Shown here: positions 8,189-15,957 of the stretch, in pieces
Numbering within the stretch: the first letter of the stretch is position 1
Layout: each line of letters begins with the position of its first letter
NCBI RefSeq assembly: GCF_948329515.1
Contig: NZ_CAOJCN010000036.1
Location: 1 to 42,206, forward strand
Length of the DNA stretch: 42,206 nucleotides
Reading direction: 5' to 3'
DNA from: Cohnella rhizoplanae
GTDB taxonomy: Bacteria; Bacillota; Bacilli; Paenibacillales; Paenibacillaceae
Translations under genes and position numbers: made by a program
The notes under the pieces: generated by a model
Databases searched by the model: none
The model's input: the letters and a program-made list of their open reading frames with translations, nothing else
Told to the model about the DNA's origin: nothing

Positions 8189-9127
8189 ATGAAAAGACTA
8201 AATAACCAGCTTCCGTTGATCACGCTCATCATCCTGATTATCGTGGGATCTTTCCTGTCGGACAGCTTTCTGTCCGTGAATAACCTGATCAATCTGATTC
8301 AATTCGCCGCCGAGACGGGCATCATCGCGGTCGGCATGGCTTTTGTCATCTTCACCGGCGGCATCGACCTGTCGGTCGGCTCCACCGTGGCGCTCGCGGC
8401 CGTCATCGCGGCGAGCACGCAGGGCCTTGGCGTGGGCGGCGTACTTGTACTGTGCGTCGTTCTCGGCGCTCTGATCGGGTTCGTCAACGGCCTTGTCATT
8501 ACCAAGGCGAGGGTCGAACCGTTTATGGCCACGCTCGCGATGATGGCGATCGTCAGGGCCGTCACCCTGTGGATCACCAACGGCGGGCCGGTGCTGAAGC
8601 CCGTTTCGGCCAGTTACCAGGCGCTTGCGGGCGAAGTGCTCGGCGTTCCGCTGCCGGCGATTTATTTGGTCGCCGTTTTCATTCTCGGTTTCATCCTGCT
8701 GAGACGTTTGCCTTTCGGACGCCACGTAATGGCAGTCGGCGGCGGCGAAGAGACCGCCAGGCTGTTCGGCGTCAAGGTGGAGAGAGTTAAGCTGATGGTG
8801 TATACGCTCAGCGGCATGCTGGCCGCGCTGGCCGGCGCTTTGATCACCGCGCGCATCGGCATGGGCGAGCCGCGTTCGGGCTTTAACTTCGAATTGACGG
8901 CGATCGCCATCGTTATCGTAGGCGGCACGTACCTGCTCGGCGGACGCGGCACGATCGGCGGCACCTTTATCGGCGCCATGATTTTCGCCGTCATCCTGAA
9001 CCTGATGAACCTGATGGACGTGTCGGCCTATGTTCAACCGATCGTTCGCGGTTTAATCATCATTATCGCGGCGCTATTGATCTCCCGTTCTTTCACAAAG
9101 AAGAAGACGGCGGCTGAAGCGGCCTGA
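8189..9127 (+). CDS. Rbs-type ABC transporter permease, second subunit
   Basis: Second membrane subunit of the same importer, about 312 residues. It has the same fold and motifs as the one at 5677: GIDLSVGSTVALAA, and IVIVGGTYLLGGRGTIGG near the C terminus. It is clearly a diverged paralogue rather than a copy. I prefer the ATG at 8189 over an in-frame GTG at 8180, because the GAGG at 8177-8180 is then eight bases upstream. The GTG would overlap that site. A strong terminator follows 15 bases after the stop. Confidence 0.92.
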   Translation: MKRLNNQLPLITLIILIIVGSFLSDSFLSVNNLINLIQFAAETGIIAVGMAFVIFTGGIDLSVGSTVALAAVIAASTQGLGVGGVLVLCVVLGALIGFVNGLVITKARVEPFMATLAMMAIVRAVTLWITNGGPVLKPVSASYQALAGEVLGVPLPAIYLVAVFILGFILLRRLPFGRHVMAVGGGEETARLFGVKVERVKLMVYTLSGMLAALAGALITARIGMGEPRSGFNFELTAIAIVIVGGTYLLGGRGTIGGTFIGAMIFAVILNLMNLMDVSAYVQPIVRGLIIIIAALLISRSFTKKKTAAEAA

Positions 9128-9142
9128 CAAGCGTTCCGAATC

Positions 9143-9186
9143 CTTCCGGACATGGCGATAATTGATGCTTGTCCGGAAGTTTTTTT
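9143..9186 (+). terminator. Terminator after the transport genes
   Basis: A perfect 10-bp stem, arms 9143-9152 (CTTCCGGACA) and 9170-9179, is followed by seven T (9180-9186). It closes the transporter operon before the sensor kinase gene. The kinase and regulator are then read from their own promoter or by read-through. Confidence 0.85.
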
Positions 9187-9253
9187 GGGAATAAAATGAC
9201 ATGTAATCGTTAAACCTGGCACAGGGGAGAGGGCGTTTGAGGGGTTGCTCACA

Positions 9254-11026
9254 ATGAAACAGCTGCTGCATAACTTAAATGATTATCTCTTCTCCAGTGT
9301 CAAACGGAAAATGATGGTGCTGATTTCTGCGACCATGGTTTTAGTGGTGGGTGCGATCGTTGTGTTCACCTACAAGGTTTCCATACATCTGCAAATGAAC
9401 GACGCCAAGGCAAGCGATGCCTCCAAAGTCCGTTTCATCAGCGATAATATAGATGAAACGGTTATCAGCATTACGCGTTTGATGGACAGCCTCACCCAGG
9501 ACACGGAGATTCAGGCGCTTATGGACAAGCCGGAAAAACCGGGCTTTTTCGAAGTAGAACAACTGGAGAACCTGTTTCTGTCCAAGATCATGTATACTTC
9601 CGAAATGTTCGATTCCATTTATTTGTTCGATACGAAAGAACGGCTGTTCCAGTTGAAATTAGGCGATCACGAAGGCAGCCGGGAGCGGCTGAACCTGAAT
9701 AAATATCGTTACGATACGATTGGCAGAACGACATGGCGGATCGACGACGGCACCGTATTCGCGGAGAAAATGCTTCGGCAGCGCGAATCCCTTCGAACGA
9801 TCGGCTATATCAGCATGGAAGTCAACAAGGCTTACCTGAAAAATCGCCTTCAATCCGAGGGCAATCGTTTTACGTATGTCTATGATGAAAACGGCGGCAT
9901 TCTGGTAGGTAGCCAGGAGGACCGGGGGCTCAACACGGAAGAATTGTTCGCCAGGGCGAAGCTGGAAATGAACGGCGTCCCTATCGTGGTCGGAATTCCG
10001 CCGTACAAAAACATGCTGCTGACCACACACCTTTCGAAATATGGGAAATGGCGGGTCGTTTCCGTCGTCCCCGTCAAGGAGATCGCAAGAGGGCCTGAGC
10101 TTATCGGCCTGTGGATCGCCATTATCGGCATTCTGGGCGCGCTCTCGGGGATCGCGATTTTCTGGTACAGCACGAGCCGCCTGATCGCGCCGCTCCATGA
10201 TCTGAAGAAGCTGATGGATTTGGCGGATATCGACAATTATCAGCAGCCGGCGGACATCCGCAGACGGGATGAATTCGGCCGTTTGGGCCGCAGTTTCAAT
10301 CATATGATGCGTAAAATCAATCACTTGATATCCGAAGTTTACCAGAAGGAAATCGCCCAAAAAGAGTCCGAATATAAGGCGCTAAAGGCCCAGATCAACC
10401 CACATTTTCTATATAACACGCTCGATACCATCCGGTGGCTTGCCATGTATGGAGAAACGGAGCGGGTGGAGAAGGTGGCGGTATCGCTGGCCCAGATACT
10501 GAAAGGCAGTCTGACGGAGAGCAAGGATATGGTGCCGATCCGGAAGGAAATGGCGTTTATCGACGCATACCTGGCCATACAGATGAACCGTTTCGAGCAT
10601 CGCATCAGCGTTACCATCCATATGGACGAGCGAATCATGGACATGCTCATCCCCCGTTTCGTCCTCCAGCCGATCATAGAAAACGCCTTCATTCATGGAC
10701 TGGAGCCGAAGATGGGGGCGGGGAACCTGGTGATCCAGGGCTCTCTCGGGGCGGGCGGAGTTACGATACGCATCATTGACGACGGGGTCGGAATGGACGA
10801 GGAGACGGCCGCCGCGCTGCTCTCCGGAAGCAAAGCCGCGGGGATAACAAGCAAGACGGGCTCAGGCAGCGGGATCAACAACGTGCAAGAGCGGGTTCGC
10901 GCGCTATTCGGCGAATCCTATGGATTATCGATTCACAGCGGCAACGGTACGGGTACGATCGTTGAGGTGTCGTTGCCCGCCAAGCAGGAACAGCCGGTTA
11001 CCGCCATCGTGCAAGGAGGGGGCTAG
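9254..11026 (+). CDS. YesM/LytS-type sensor histidine kinase
   Basis: Membrane sensor of a two-component system, 590 residues. A first membrane segment (about residues 17-40) and a second (about 290-315) frame an extracellular sensing domain. A HAMP linker, a His_kinase domain with INPHFLYNTLDTIRW (phospho-accepting His at residue 384), and an HATPase domain with an N-box (QPIIENAFIHGL) and GSGSGINNVQERV follow. The ATG at 9254 is chosen because GAGGGG at 9239-9244 lies nine bases before it. An in-frame TTG at 9245 would have no spacing. It directly precedes its regulator gene, and probably senses the solute of the upstream importer, perhaps through the lipoprotein at 3211. Confidence 0.93.
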   Translation: MKQLLHNLNDYLFSSVKRKMMVLISATMVLVVGAIVVFTYKVSIHLQMNDAKASDASKVRFISDNIDETVISITRLMDSLTQDTEIQALMDKPEKPGFFEVEQLENLFLSKIMYTSEMFDSIYLFDTKERLFQLKLGDHEGSRERLNLNKYRYDTIGRTTWRIDDGTVFAEKMLRQRESLRTIGYISMEVNKAYLKNRLQSEGNRFTYVYDENGGILVGSQEDRGLNTEELFARAKLEMNGVPIVVGIPPYKNMLLTTHLSKYGKWRVVSVVPVKEIARGPELIGLWIAIIGILGALSGIAIFWYSTSRLIAPLHDLKKLMDLADIDNYQQPADIRRRDEFGRLGRSFNHMMRKINHLISEVYQKEIAQKESEYKALKAQINPHFLYNTLDTIRWLAMYGETERVEKVAVSLAQILKGSLTESKDMVPIRKEMAFIDAYLAIQMNRFEHRISVTIHMDERIMDMLIPRFVLQPIIENAFIHGLEPKMGAGNLVIQGSLGAGGVTIRIIDDGVGMDEETAAALLSGSKAAGITSKTGSGSGINNVQERVRALFGESYGLSIHSGNGTGTIVEVSLPAKQEQPVTAIVQGGG

Positions 11027-11027
11027 C

Positions 11028-12605
11028 ATGCATAACGTCGTGATCGTGGACGATGAAATGATCGTCAGCAGGGGACTAAGCGAGAAGGTCGATTGGCGGC
11101 AGCTCGAATGCAACGTAGTCGGCATCGGCAGCAACGGCCTCGAAGGCAAATCTCTCATTGATCAGCATCATCCCGATATTGTCATTACAGACATCAAAAT
11201 GCCCGGCATGAACGGCTTGGATCTGGCCCAGTACGTAAAGGAGCGTTACCCGGAGAGCGTCACGATTCTGCTGAGCGGCTATACGGAATTCGATTATGCC
11301 CGGACAGCCGTACGCCATCAGGTATTCGATTACTTGCTCAAACCCGTCGATCTCGAAGATCTGAAGAACTGTATCCACAAAGCAAAAAAACATCTGGCCG
11401 GCATCGGAGCCGTCCGGAAAAAGGGAGAATGGGATCAGGAAGCAGCGGAGAAACGGACAGCGCTGGCGGAGTCCGGCATCCTGCTCAATATTATTGTGAA
11501 CGGCAACAAGGACATCGGGATTTTGGATAAAAAAATGAACGAGATGGGCTTGCAGCTGCGCAAGGGGCAGACAGTCGTTTTTGAGCGTTACGAGCGGACG
11601 GACGACCCCGTATCCGCGTCCTTGTTCCAGTATGCCATTCAGAATATCGTCAGCGAGACCTACGACAATCTCAATATACGGGCCACGGTTTTTAACCATG
11701 AGGGGCAGAATGTGGCGGTCATCAAGTACAATCCCGACATTCAGCCGGTCGTGTTCGAACGAAGGGTCCTGGAAGCCACGGAAATGTGCAATACCAATAT
11801 CGGTCTATATTTGAAACGGAATGTGAATATCGGATTCGGAAAAATATTTGACGGGATTCAGGGGCTCCATGCCTCGTATCGGAGCGCCAGCGCCATGCTG
11901 GAAGACAACCTGTTTTGGGGCATCCACGATACATTCAGGCAGCCGGACCAGGCTACCCGCCAAGATGCCTTCGTTTCGGTCGACGCCCGTTGGCTGGAGG
12001 CGGTGAGCGAAGGAAACGAGGAGGATTCCCGACGGTTCCTGGACCGATTTCTGCATGAAATCAGAGGGTCCAAGAACAAGACCTGCGCATTAAACGGCTT
12101 CATGGATTTCCTGGTTGGTTTAACCCGCCATCTATCCGACAAAGACATGAAGGCCCTTATCACGAGGACTATAACGGAGATCCCTTCGATCCGGACCTTC
12201 AAGGATTATCAGGCTGCGCTGACGCGAACGATGGAAACGGTGTGCCGGCAAGCCAAACGCGATCTGGAAGACATGGCGGCATCGCTGGGACAGCGTACGC
12301 TGAACTATATCGACAGCCATTATCAGGATCCGGACCTCAGCCTGCAGTTTATCGCCGAGAACTATCATGTCAGCGACGGGCATCTGAGCCGACTGTTCAA
12401 GAAGGAGACGGGGGCCACCTTCAGCGAATATCTCATTAAGAAACGCGTGGACAAAGCCAAGGAGCTGCTCGACCGGGATCAGCGCCTCACCGTCACCGCC
12501 GTGGCGGGCCGGGTAGGCTTCACGGACGCCAAATATTTTGGACAGGTATTCAAGAAATACTACGGATCCACGCCGTCCGAATACAAGCAGCAGAAAAACG
12601 GCTAA
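11028..12605 (+). CDS. YesN-type response regulator with AraC DNA-binding domain
   Basis: Cytoplasmic transcription factor, 525 residues. The receiver domain has the acidic pocket VVIVDDE, the phosphorylation site Asp55 (IVITDIKMPGMNG) and Lys in LLKPVD. A long middle region follows, then a C-terminal AraC-type double helix-turn-helix from about residue 425 (YHVSDGHLSRLFKKETGATF, and GFTDAKYFGQVFKKYYG). The start at 11028 follows GGAGGGGG and lies one base after the kinase stop codon, so the pair is translated together. The longer open frame reaching upstream to 10920 overlaps the kinase and is not coding. The likely target is the transporter operon in front of the kinase; the stem-loop at 3135 is a candidate site. 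Confidence 0.94.
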   Translation: MHNVVIVDDEMIVSRGLSEKVDWRQLECNVVGIGSNGLEGKSLIDQHHPDIVITDIKMPGMNGLDLAQYVKERYPESVTILLSGYTEFDYARTAVRHQVFDYLLKPVDLEDLKNCIHKAKKHLAGIGAVRKKGEWDQEAAEKRTALAESGILLNIIVNGNKDIGILDKKMNEMGLQLRKGQTVVFERYERTDDPVSASLFQYAIQNIVSETYDNLNIRATVFNHEGQNVAVIKYNPDIQPVVFERRVLEATEMCNTNIGLYLKRNVNIGFGKIFDGIQGLHASYRSASAMLEDNLFWGIHDTFRQPDQATRQDAFVSVDARWLEAVSEGNEEDSRRFLDRFLHEIRGSKNKTCALNGFMDFLVGLTRHLSDKDMKALITRTITEIPSIRTFKDYQAALTRTMETVCRQAKRDLEDMAASLGQRTLNYIDSHYQDPDLSLQFIAENYHVSDGHLSRLFKKETGATFSEYLIKKRVDKAKELLDRDQRLTVTAVAGRVGFTDAKYFGQVFKKYYGSTPSEYKQQKNG

Positions 12606-12613
12606 TCGTTAAA

Positions 12614-13915
12614 TTATTGCCGTTCCACGCGCCAAACCGCCTGATCCAGCGCGCCTTTTGGCGTGCTTTTTTGTTGTAGAGCCAGATAGATGGACGAGTG
12701 CATCGTCTCTGCCCATGAGTGATACGAAGCCGTCCGGGGCAGGTTGATCGCATACTCGAATTGCTGCTTCATCTGTTCGATCGAAGGATAGGTCTGCTTC
12801 AGGGTGGCAAGATCGATCATGTCGCTCCACACGGGCAGACCTCCGGTGTAGTCGGTCACAATAATATCGTTTCGCTTGACGCTCATCATTTCGACGAACT
12901 TCCAGCCCCAATCCTTGTTGCGGGAGTTGCGCACCAAGCCGAGGGCGCTGCCGCCGGCGACGCTAGAGCTCTTGAGGGACTTGTCGAAGCCGGGAATGAG
13001 CGCCAGCTTGATGTTGGAATAATTCTTCAGCTTGTGGGCGGCATACGAACCGGCAATCATGAACGGGACACGGCCTTTGGCAAATTCCTCGGCCGCTTTG
13101 GCTTCATCCGCGTTAATGGATAGAGGATCGGTCAGTGAATTGACGTACAAGGAGTCCACCATGAACTCCAATGCATGAAGGCCCGCGTCTTTGTTGAATA
13201 TCCATTTGCCGTTCACGTCTTTGTATTGGCCGCCCATAGCGTTCAGAAGAAGGGTATAATCGTTTACCAGACTTTCGGAATCGTTCCATCCCCAGATGAC
13301 CCCGTGTTCCACCAGATTCTTTTCTTTCAAAAAAGCTACCGTGTTCGTAATCTCCTGCCAAGTGGAGGGGGGGGCATACGTACCGACTTTGCGAAGCAGA
13401 TCCTGATTGTAAAACAGGAACCGGGCTTCCATGCTTATGGGGAAGGCGTATAACTCCGGAAGCGTGTACAAATCATTGTTCAAAACCAGCTGGTCGTACG
13501 CGAGCGGTATTGTATTGCCTTTAAGCTCGGCCGTGACGAATTTGTTCAACGGCTCAAGAAACCCGGAGTTGGCAAATTCCGGCGTCCATTCGGATTTGAC
13601 CTGAATCAGATCGATATCGGAAATCTCGGTGTCCACGCGTTTGACGATCTCATCGTACAGCCCGTTTGCGGGTGCAGCCAAAACTTCCACTTTGATGCCG
13701 AATTCTTTTTCGAATTCGAAGCCGATTTTCTCGATATACGGCTTATAAATATTGTCGGCGATAATCCGGAGGGAAGCCGGACGCCGGTCATTGATCGGAT
13801 TGGCGGTCATGGATGCTTGAGGCGGTTCTTCTAACGTCTTCGAATATAAATACGCTACAAGAAAGGCAACCGCAATGATGAATAGAACAAGAATTGAAGC
13901 CTTCTTAAAACGCAT
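12614..13915 (-). CDS. Membrane-anchored extracellular solute-binding protein (family 1), orphan
   Basis: 433-residue substrate-binding protein of the carbohydrate family 1 fold. A short basic start (MRFKK) leads into a hydrophobic helix to about residue 24 (ASILVLFIIAVAFLVAYLY). No lipobox Cys is present, so it is probably held by an uncleaved helix or signal peptide rather than lipid. The fold is seen in LRIIADNIYKPYIEKIG, the hinge FLFYNQDLLRKVG and AKGRVPFMIAGSYAAHKLK. The start at 13915 is chosen because GGAGG lies six bases upstream; the frame extends further, to 13966, without such support. No permease or ATPase gene accompanies it. It converges on the response regulator, only eight bases apart. 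It may be a leftover of a lost transporter or a sensor partner for the adjacent kinase. Confidence 0.82.
   Translation of the reverse strand: MRFKKASILVLFIIAVAFLVAYLYSKTLEEPPQASMTANPINDRRPASLRIIADNIYKPYIEKIGFEFEKEFGIKVEVLAAPANGLYDEIVKRVDTEISDIDLIQVKSEWTPEFANSGFLEPLNKFVTAELKGNTIPLAYDQLVLNNDLYTLPELYAFPISMEARFLFYNQDLLRKVGTYAPPSTWQEITNTVAFLKEKNLVEHGVIWGWNDSESLVNDYTLLLNAMGGQYKDVNGKWIFNKDAGLHALEFMVDSLYVNSLTDPLSINADEAKAAEEFAKGRVPFMIAGSYAAHKLKNYSNIKLALIPGFDKSLKSSSVAGGSALGLVRNSRNKDWGWKFVEMMSVKRNDIIVTDYTGGLPVWSDMIDLATLKQTYPSIEQMKQQFEYAINLPRTASYHSWAETMHSSIYLALQQKSTPKGALDQAVWRVERQ
12649..12672 (+). terminator. Terminator of the kinase/regulator genes, inside the opposing gene
   Basis: A 7-bp stem with one G-T pair (12649-12655 with 12660-12666) and a TTTT loop is followed by six T (12667-12672). 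It points away from the response regulator but lies within the last codons of the convergent solute-binding gene. Confidence 0.7.
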
Positions 13916-14081
13916 CTCGTACCTCCGGCCATGTTGTAGGAGCGAAATGCGCCCGAAGCCGGGCACATAAGGGGATTATACTATATTTGCGCGCCCGGTA
14001 TCTCCGGATTGTTCGTTAGATTCCTTGTCAATCCTACCCACCGCCGCAATAGCTTGGGCCAATGGCATTTACTGTCCGAGA

Positions 14082-14126
14082 TTACATCTTGATCGAACCG
14101 CTGGAGATGCCTTCGACGAAGTTCCT
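14082..14126 (-). pseudogene. Possible C-terminal relic of a sugar ABC permease
   Basis: Read leftward, the frame gives RNFVEGISSGSIKM and a stop. That closely resembles the invariant end of MalG-type carbohydrate permeases (RYFVQG..AGA.KG). Upstream in this frame there is a stop at 14133-14135, so only about 15 codons remain. It lies just before the orphan solute-binding gene in the same direction, where a permease gene would be expected in an intact operon. The match is short, so chance cannot be excluded. Confidence 0.4.
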
Positions 14127-14144
14127 ACTATGTTAAAGAAGAGG

Positions 14145-14173
14145 TTGCAAAAACTAATGTAATTAGTTATAGT
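14145..14173 (+). promoter_or_regulatory. SigA-type promoter of the hydrolase/TetR operon
   Basis: TTGCAA at 14145-14150 and TATAGT at 14168-14173 are separated by exactly 17 bases, 41 bases before the start codon. Both palindromic operators overlap this promoter or its start region. Confidence 0.65.
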
Positions 14174-14193
14174 GAAACTAATAAGATTAGTTT
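14152..14193 (+). promoter_or_regulatory. Two palindromic operators, probably for the TetR regulator
   Basis: AACTAATGTAATTAGTT (14152-14168) fills the space between the -35 and -10 boxes. AAACTAATAAGATTAGTTT (14175-14193) covers the expected transcription start. Both are perfect inverted repeats around a 3-base centre, with the same half-site ACTAAT. Their centres are 24 bases apart. Binding there would block RNA polymerase, consistent with autorepression by the TetR-type protein in this operon. Confidence 0.7.
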
Positions 14194-14214
14194 TATTAAG
14201 CGGAGGTTATGAAC

Positions 14215-14973
14215 ATGCGTATGACGACAAGCGGTAACGTGCACCAGCTATCCTTTATGCCGCGCCTCTTTCCGGTAAATGCATACTTCGTCGAGGAAAA
14301 GGACGGCTTGACGTTGATCGACGCAGCGCTTCCCTATAGCGCCAAGGGGATACTTGCCGCTGCGGCCCGAATCGGCAAGCCGATCCCACGCATCCTGCTG
14401 ACGCACGCGCACGGCGATCATATCGGCGCGCTCGACGCGCTCAAGACGGCGCTGCCCGGAGCCGAAGTCATCGTCTCCGCGCGGGATGCCAGACTGCTCT
14501 CCGGCGACAAGTCTTTGGATCCCGGCGAGCCCCAATCGCCGATTCGAGGCAGCGTGCCCAAGCCCGGCGCCGTTCGCGCCCGGCCCGATACGCTGCTCGT
14601 CGACGGCGACCGCGTAGGATCGCTGCTAGCGGTGGCGACGCCAGGCCACACGCCCGGCTCGATGTCCTTTCTCGATACGCGCACGGGTGCGCTGATTGCG
14701 GGAGATGCTTTTCAGGTACGGGGCGGCATGGCCGTGTCGGGTAAGGTGCAGCCGCTGTTCCCTTTTCCGGCGATGGCGACCTGGAGTCCAGCCGAAGCGC
14801 TTCGTTCCGCGAGTCGGTTGCTTGAACTGAAGCCAACGCTGCTTGCCGTCGGACACGGCCGGATGCTCGACGATCCGTGCGAAGCGATGACTGCGGCGAT
14901 TCAAGCAGCGGAGCGGAGCTTGCAATCCGAGAGCAAAGGGAGGGCCAGCCATGTCACCGCGAATCGGCCTTGA
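14215..14973 (+). CDS. Metallo-beta-lactamase-fold hydrolase
   Basis: Cytoplasmic 252-residue hydrolase with the two-metal signature THAHGDHIG (His64, His66, Asp68, His69). Further ligands follow in PGHTPGSM, in AGDAFQV (bridging Asp) and in VGHGRM. The family includes glyoxalase II, lactonases and other hydrolases, and the sequence does not single out a substrate. Two in-frame ATGs lie close together. I prefer 14215, since GGAGG at 14202-14206 is eight bases before it and only two before 14209. The TetR gene starts inside its 3' end. As in many such pairs, the hydrolase probably acts on a compound related to the TetR ligand, which is inference. Confidence 0.88.
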   Translation: MRMTTSGNVHQLSFMPRLFPVNAYFVEEKDGLTLIDAALPYSAKGILAAAARIGKPIPRILLTHAHGDHIGALDALKTALPGAEVIVSARDARLLSGDKSLDPGEPQSPIRGSVPKPGAVRARPDTLLVDGDRVGSLLAVATPGHTPGSMSFLDTRTGALIAGDAFQVRGGMAVSGKVQPLFPFPAMATWSPAEALRSASRLLELKPTLLAVGHGRMLDDPCEAMTAAIQAAERSLQSESKGRASHVTANRP

Positions 14974-15538
14974 CCGCGCGACGCTGCTGCAGGCGGCCAC
15001 GGAGATGGCAGACGAGCACGGCCTGGAGTCCGTGACGCTGGCCTCCCTCGCGCAGAGACTGAAGATTCGTTCGCCATCCCTTTATAATCACGTGAACGGA
15101 TTGCCGGATCTGCGTCGGGAGCTGTCGCTGTCCGGCCTCGCCAAGATGGCGTCCCGCTTCGAAGCCGTATTGACCGAAGCATCGGGCGACGAAGCCCTGC
15201 GCGCCTTCAGCCGCGCCTATCTCGCGTTCGCCCGGCAGCACCCGGGCCTGTACGAAGCGGTGCAGCGCGCACCCGATCCGGAAGACTGCGAATTAAGCGA
15301 GGCAGGAGCTGCAGTCGTGGGACTGGTCGTCCGCGTGATCGAGACTTACGGCCTGCGCGGCGACGCGGCCATCCATGCCGTGCGCGGCATTCGCAGCGTC
15401 CTCCACGGCTTCGTCTCGATCGAGCGGCAGGGAGGCTTCGGCATGCCGCTCGATCTGGACGTAACGTTTCGCCTGCTGGTGGATACGTTTATTGCCGGGG
15501 TCAAAGCGTTGAGGGAGCAGGGAGACACGGGGCTCTAA
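14951..15538 (+). CDS. TetR/AcrR-family transcriptional regulator (WHG-type ligand domain)
   Basis: 195-residue repressor. The N-terminal helix-turn-helix is seen in DRATLLQAATEMADEHG, then SLAQRLKIRSPSLYNHVNG (recognition helix near residues 38-50). The C-terminal ligand domain resembles the WHG/TetR_C_33 type: LRAFSRAYLAFARQHPGLYEA, then VLHGFVSIERQGGFGMPLD. Its ATG overlaps the hydrolase gene by 23 bases and has its own AAAGGGAGG, so the two are co-transcribed and probably coupled. The two palindromes in front of the operon are the expected binding sites. No divergent target gene exists here. Confidence 0.92.
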   Translation: MSPRIGLDRATLLQAATEMADEHGLESVTLASLAQRLKIRSPSLYNHVNGLPDLRRELSLSGLAKMASRFEAVLTEASGDEALRAFSRAYLAFARQHPGLYEAVQRAPDPEDCELSEAGAAVVGLVVRVIETYGLRGDAAIHAVRGIRSVLHGFVSIERQGGFGMPLDLDVTFRLLVDTFIAGVKALREQGDTGL

Positions 15539-15576
15539 GCAAGCGTAGGAATCGGAGCGCGTCCCGCCCTTTCTTC

Positions 15577-15825
15577 CGTTTTAACGATATCCCCCTTGAT
15601 CAGGACTGCTCATCCGCGGACTGCCGCGGCTAACCGGAGATTAGACTTCGCTGCGTCATGGCAGTCTTGATTCAGAGCGCCTAGATTTCCCTGACTATAG
15701 GGGATACTGTTAAAACGTAGCGAGGAACCGATTATCATTCATTCCTGACCGAAGGGGATATCGTTAAAACGCCTTGAAATCCACTATGCCAGGCCGTCCT
15801 GACTGAAAGGGATACCGTTAAAACG
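15577..15825. repeat. Four copies of a 28-bp intergenic repeat
   Basis: Copies lie at 15577-15604 (minus orientation) and at 15690-15717, 15744-15771 and 15798-15825 (plus). All four fit CCTGA, 6 free bases, GGGATA, 2 free bases, GTTAAAACG: twenty positions are invariant. The three plus copies are spaced exactly 54 bases apart with unrelated 26-base spacers. No gene is seen in 15539-15957. Copies are not identical, one is inverted and no cas gene is in the window, so this is not a normal CRISPR array. Confidence 0.85.
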
Positions 15826-15872
15826 CAGCACCGAGGCGTAGTGCTAGTTCGCTGCGTCTTGCTTGCCTTTGC

Positions 15873-15925
15873 TTGACAGCCGGTGCCGAATCAGATAAAG
15901 TAAACTTACCAAAAGTAATTTACTT
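15873..15925 (+). promoter_or_regulatory. Promoter and palindromic operator of the VOC gene
   Basis: TTGACA at 15873-15878 and TAAAGT at 15896-15901 are 17 bases apart. Overlapping the -10 and running to 15925 is an inverted repeat with arms AAGTAAACTTAC (15898-15909) and GTAATTTACTT (15915-15925). They pair over 11 positions with one extra base in the left arm. It looks like the site of a MarR- or TetR-type repressor; the regulator is not identified. Confidence 0.55.
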
Positions 15926-15957
15926 AATAAATATGCTATATAGAGAGGACGGTCCTT

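Noticed and set aside
15690..15825. A small CRISPR array
   Set aside because: The repeat and spacer sizes look right, but the repeats differ from each other at several positions, a further copy is inverted and no cas genes are in the window.
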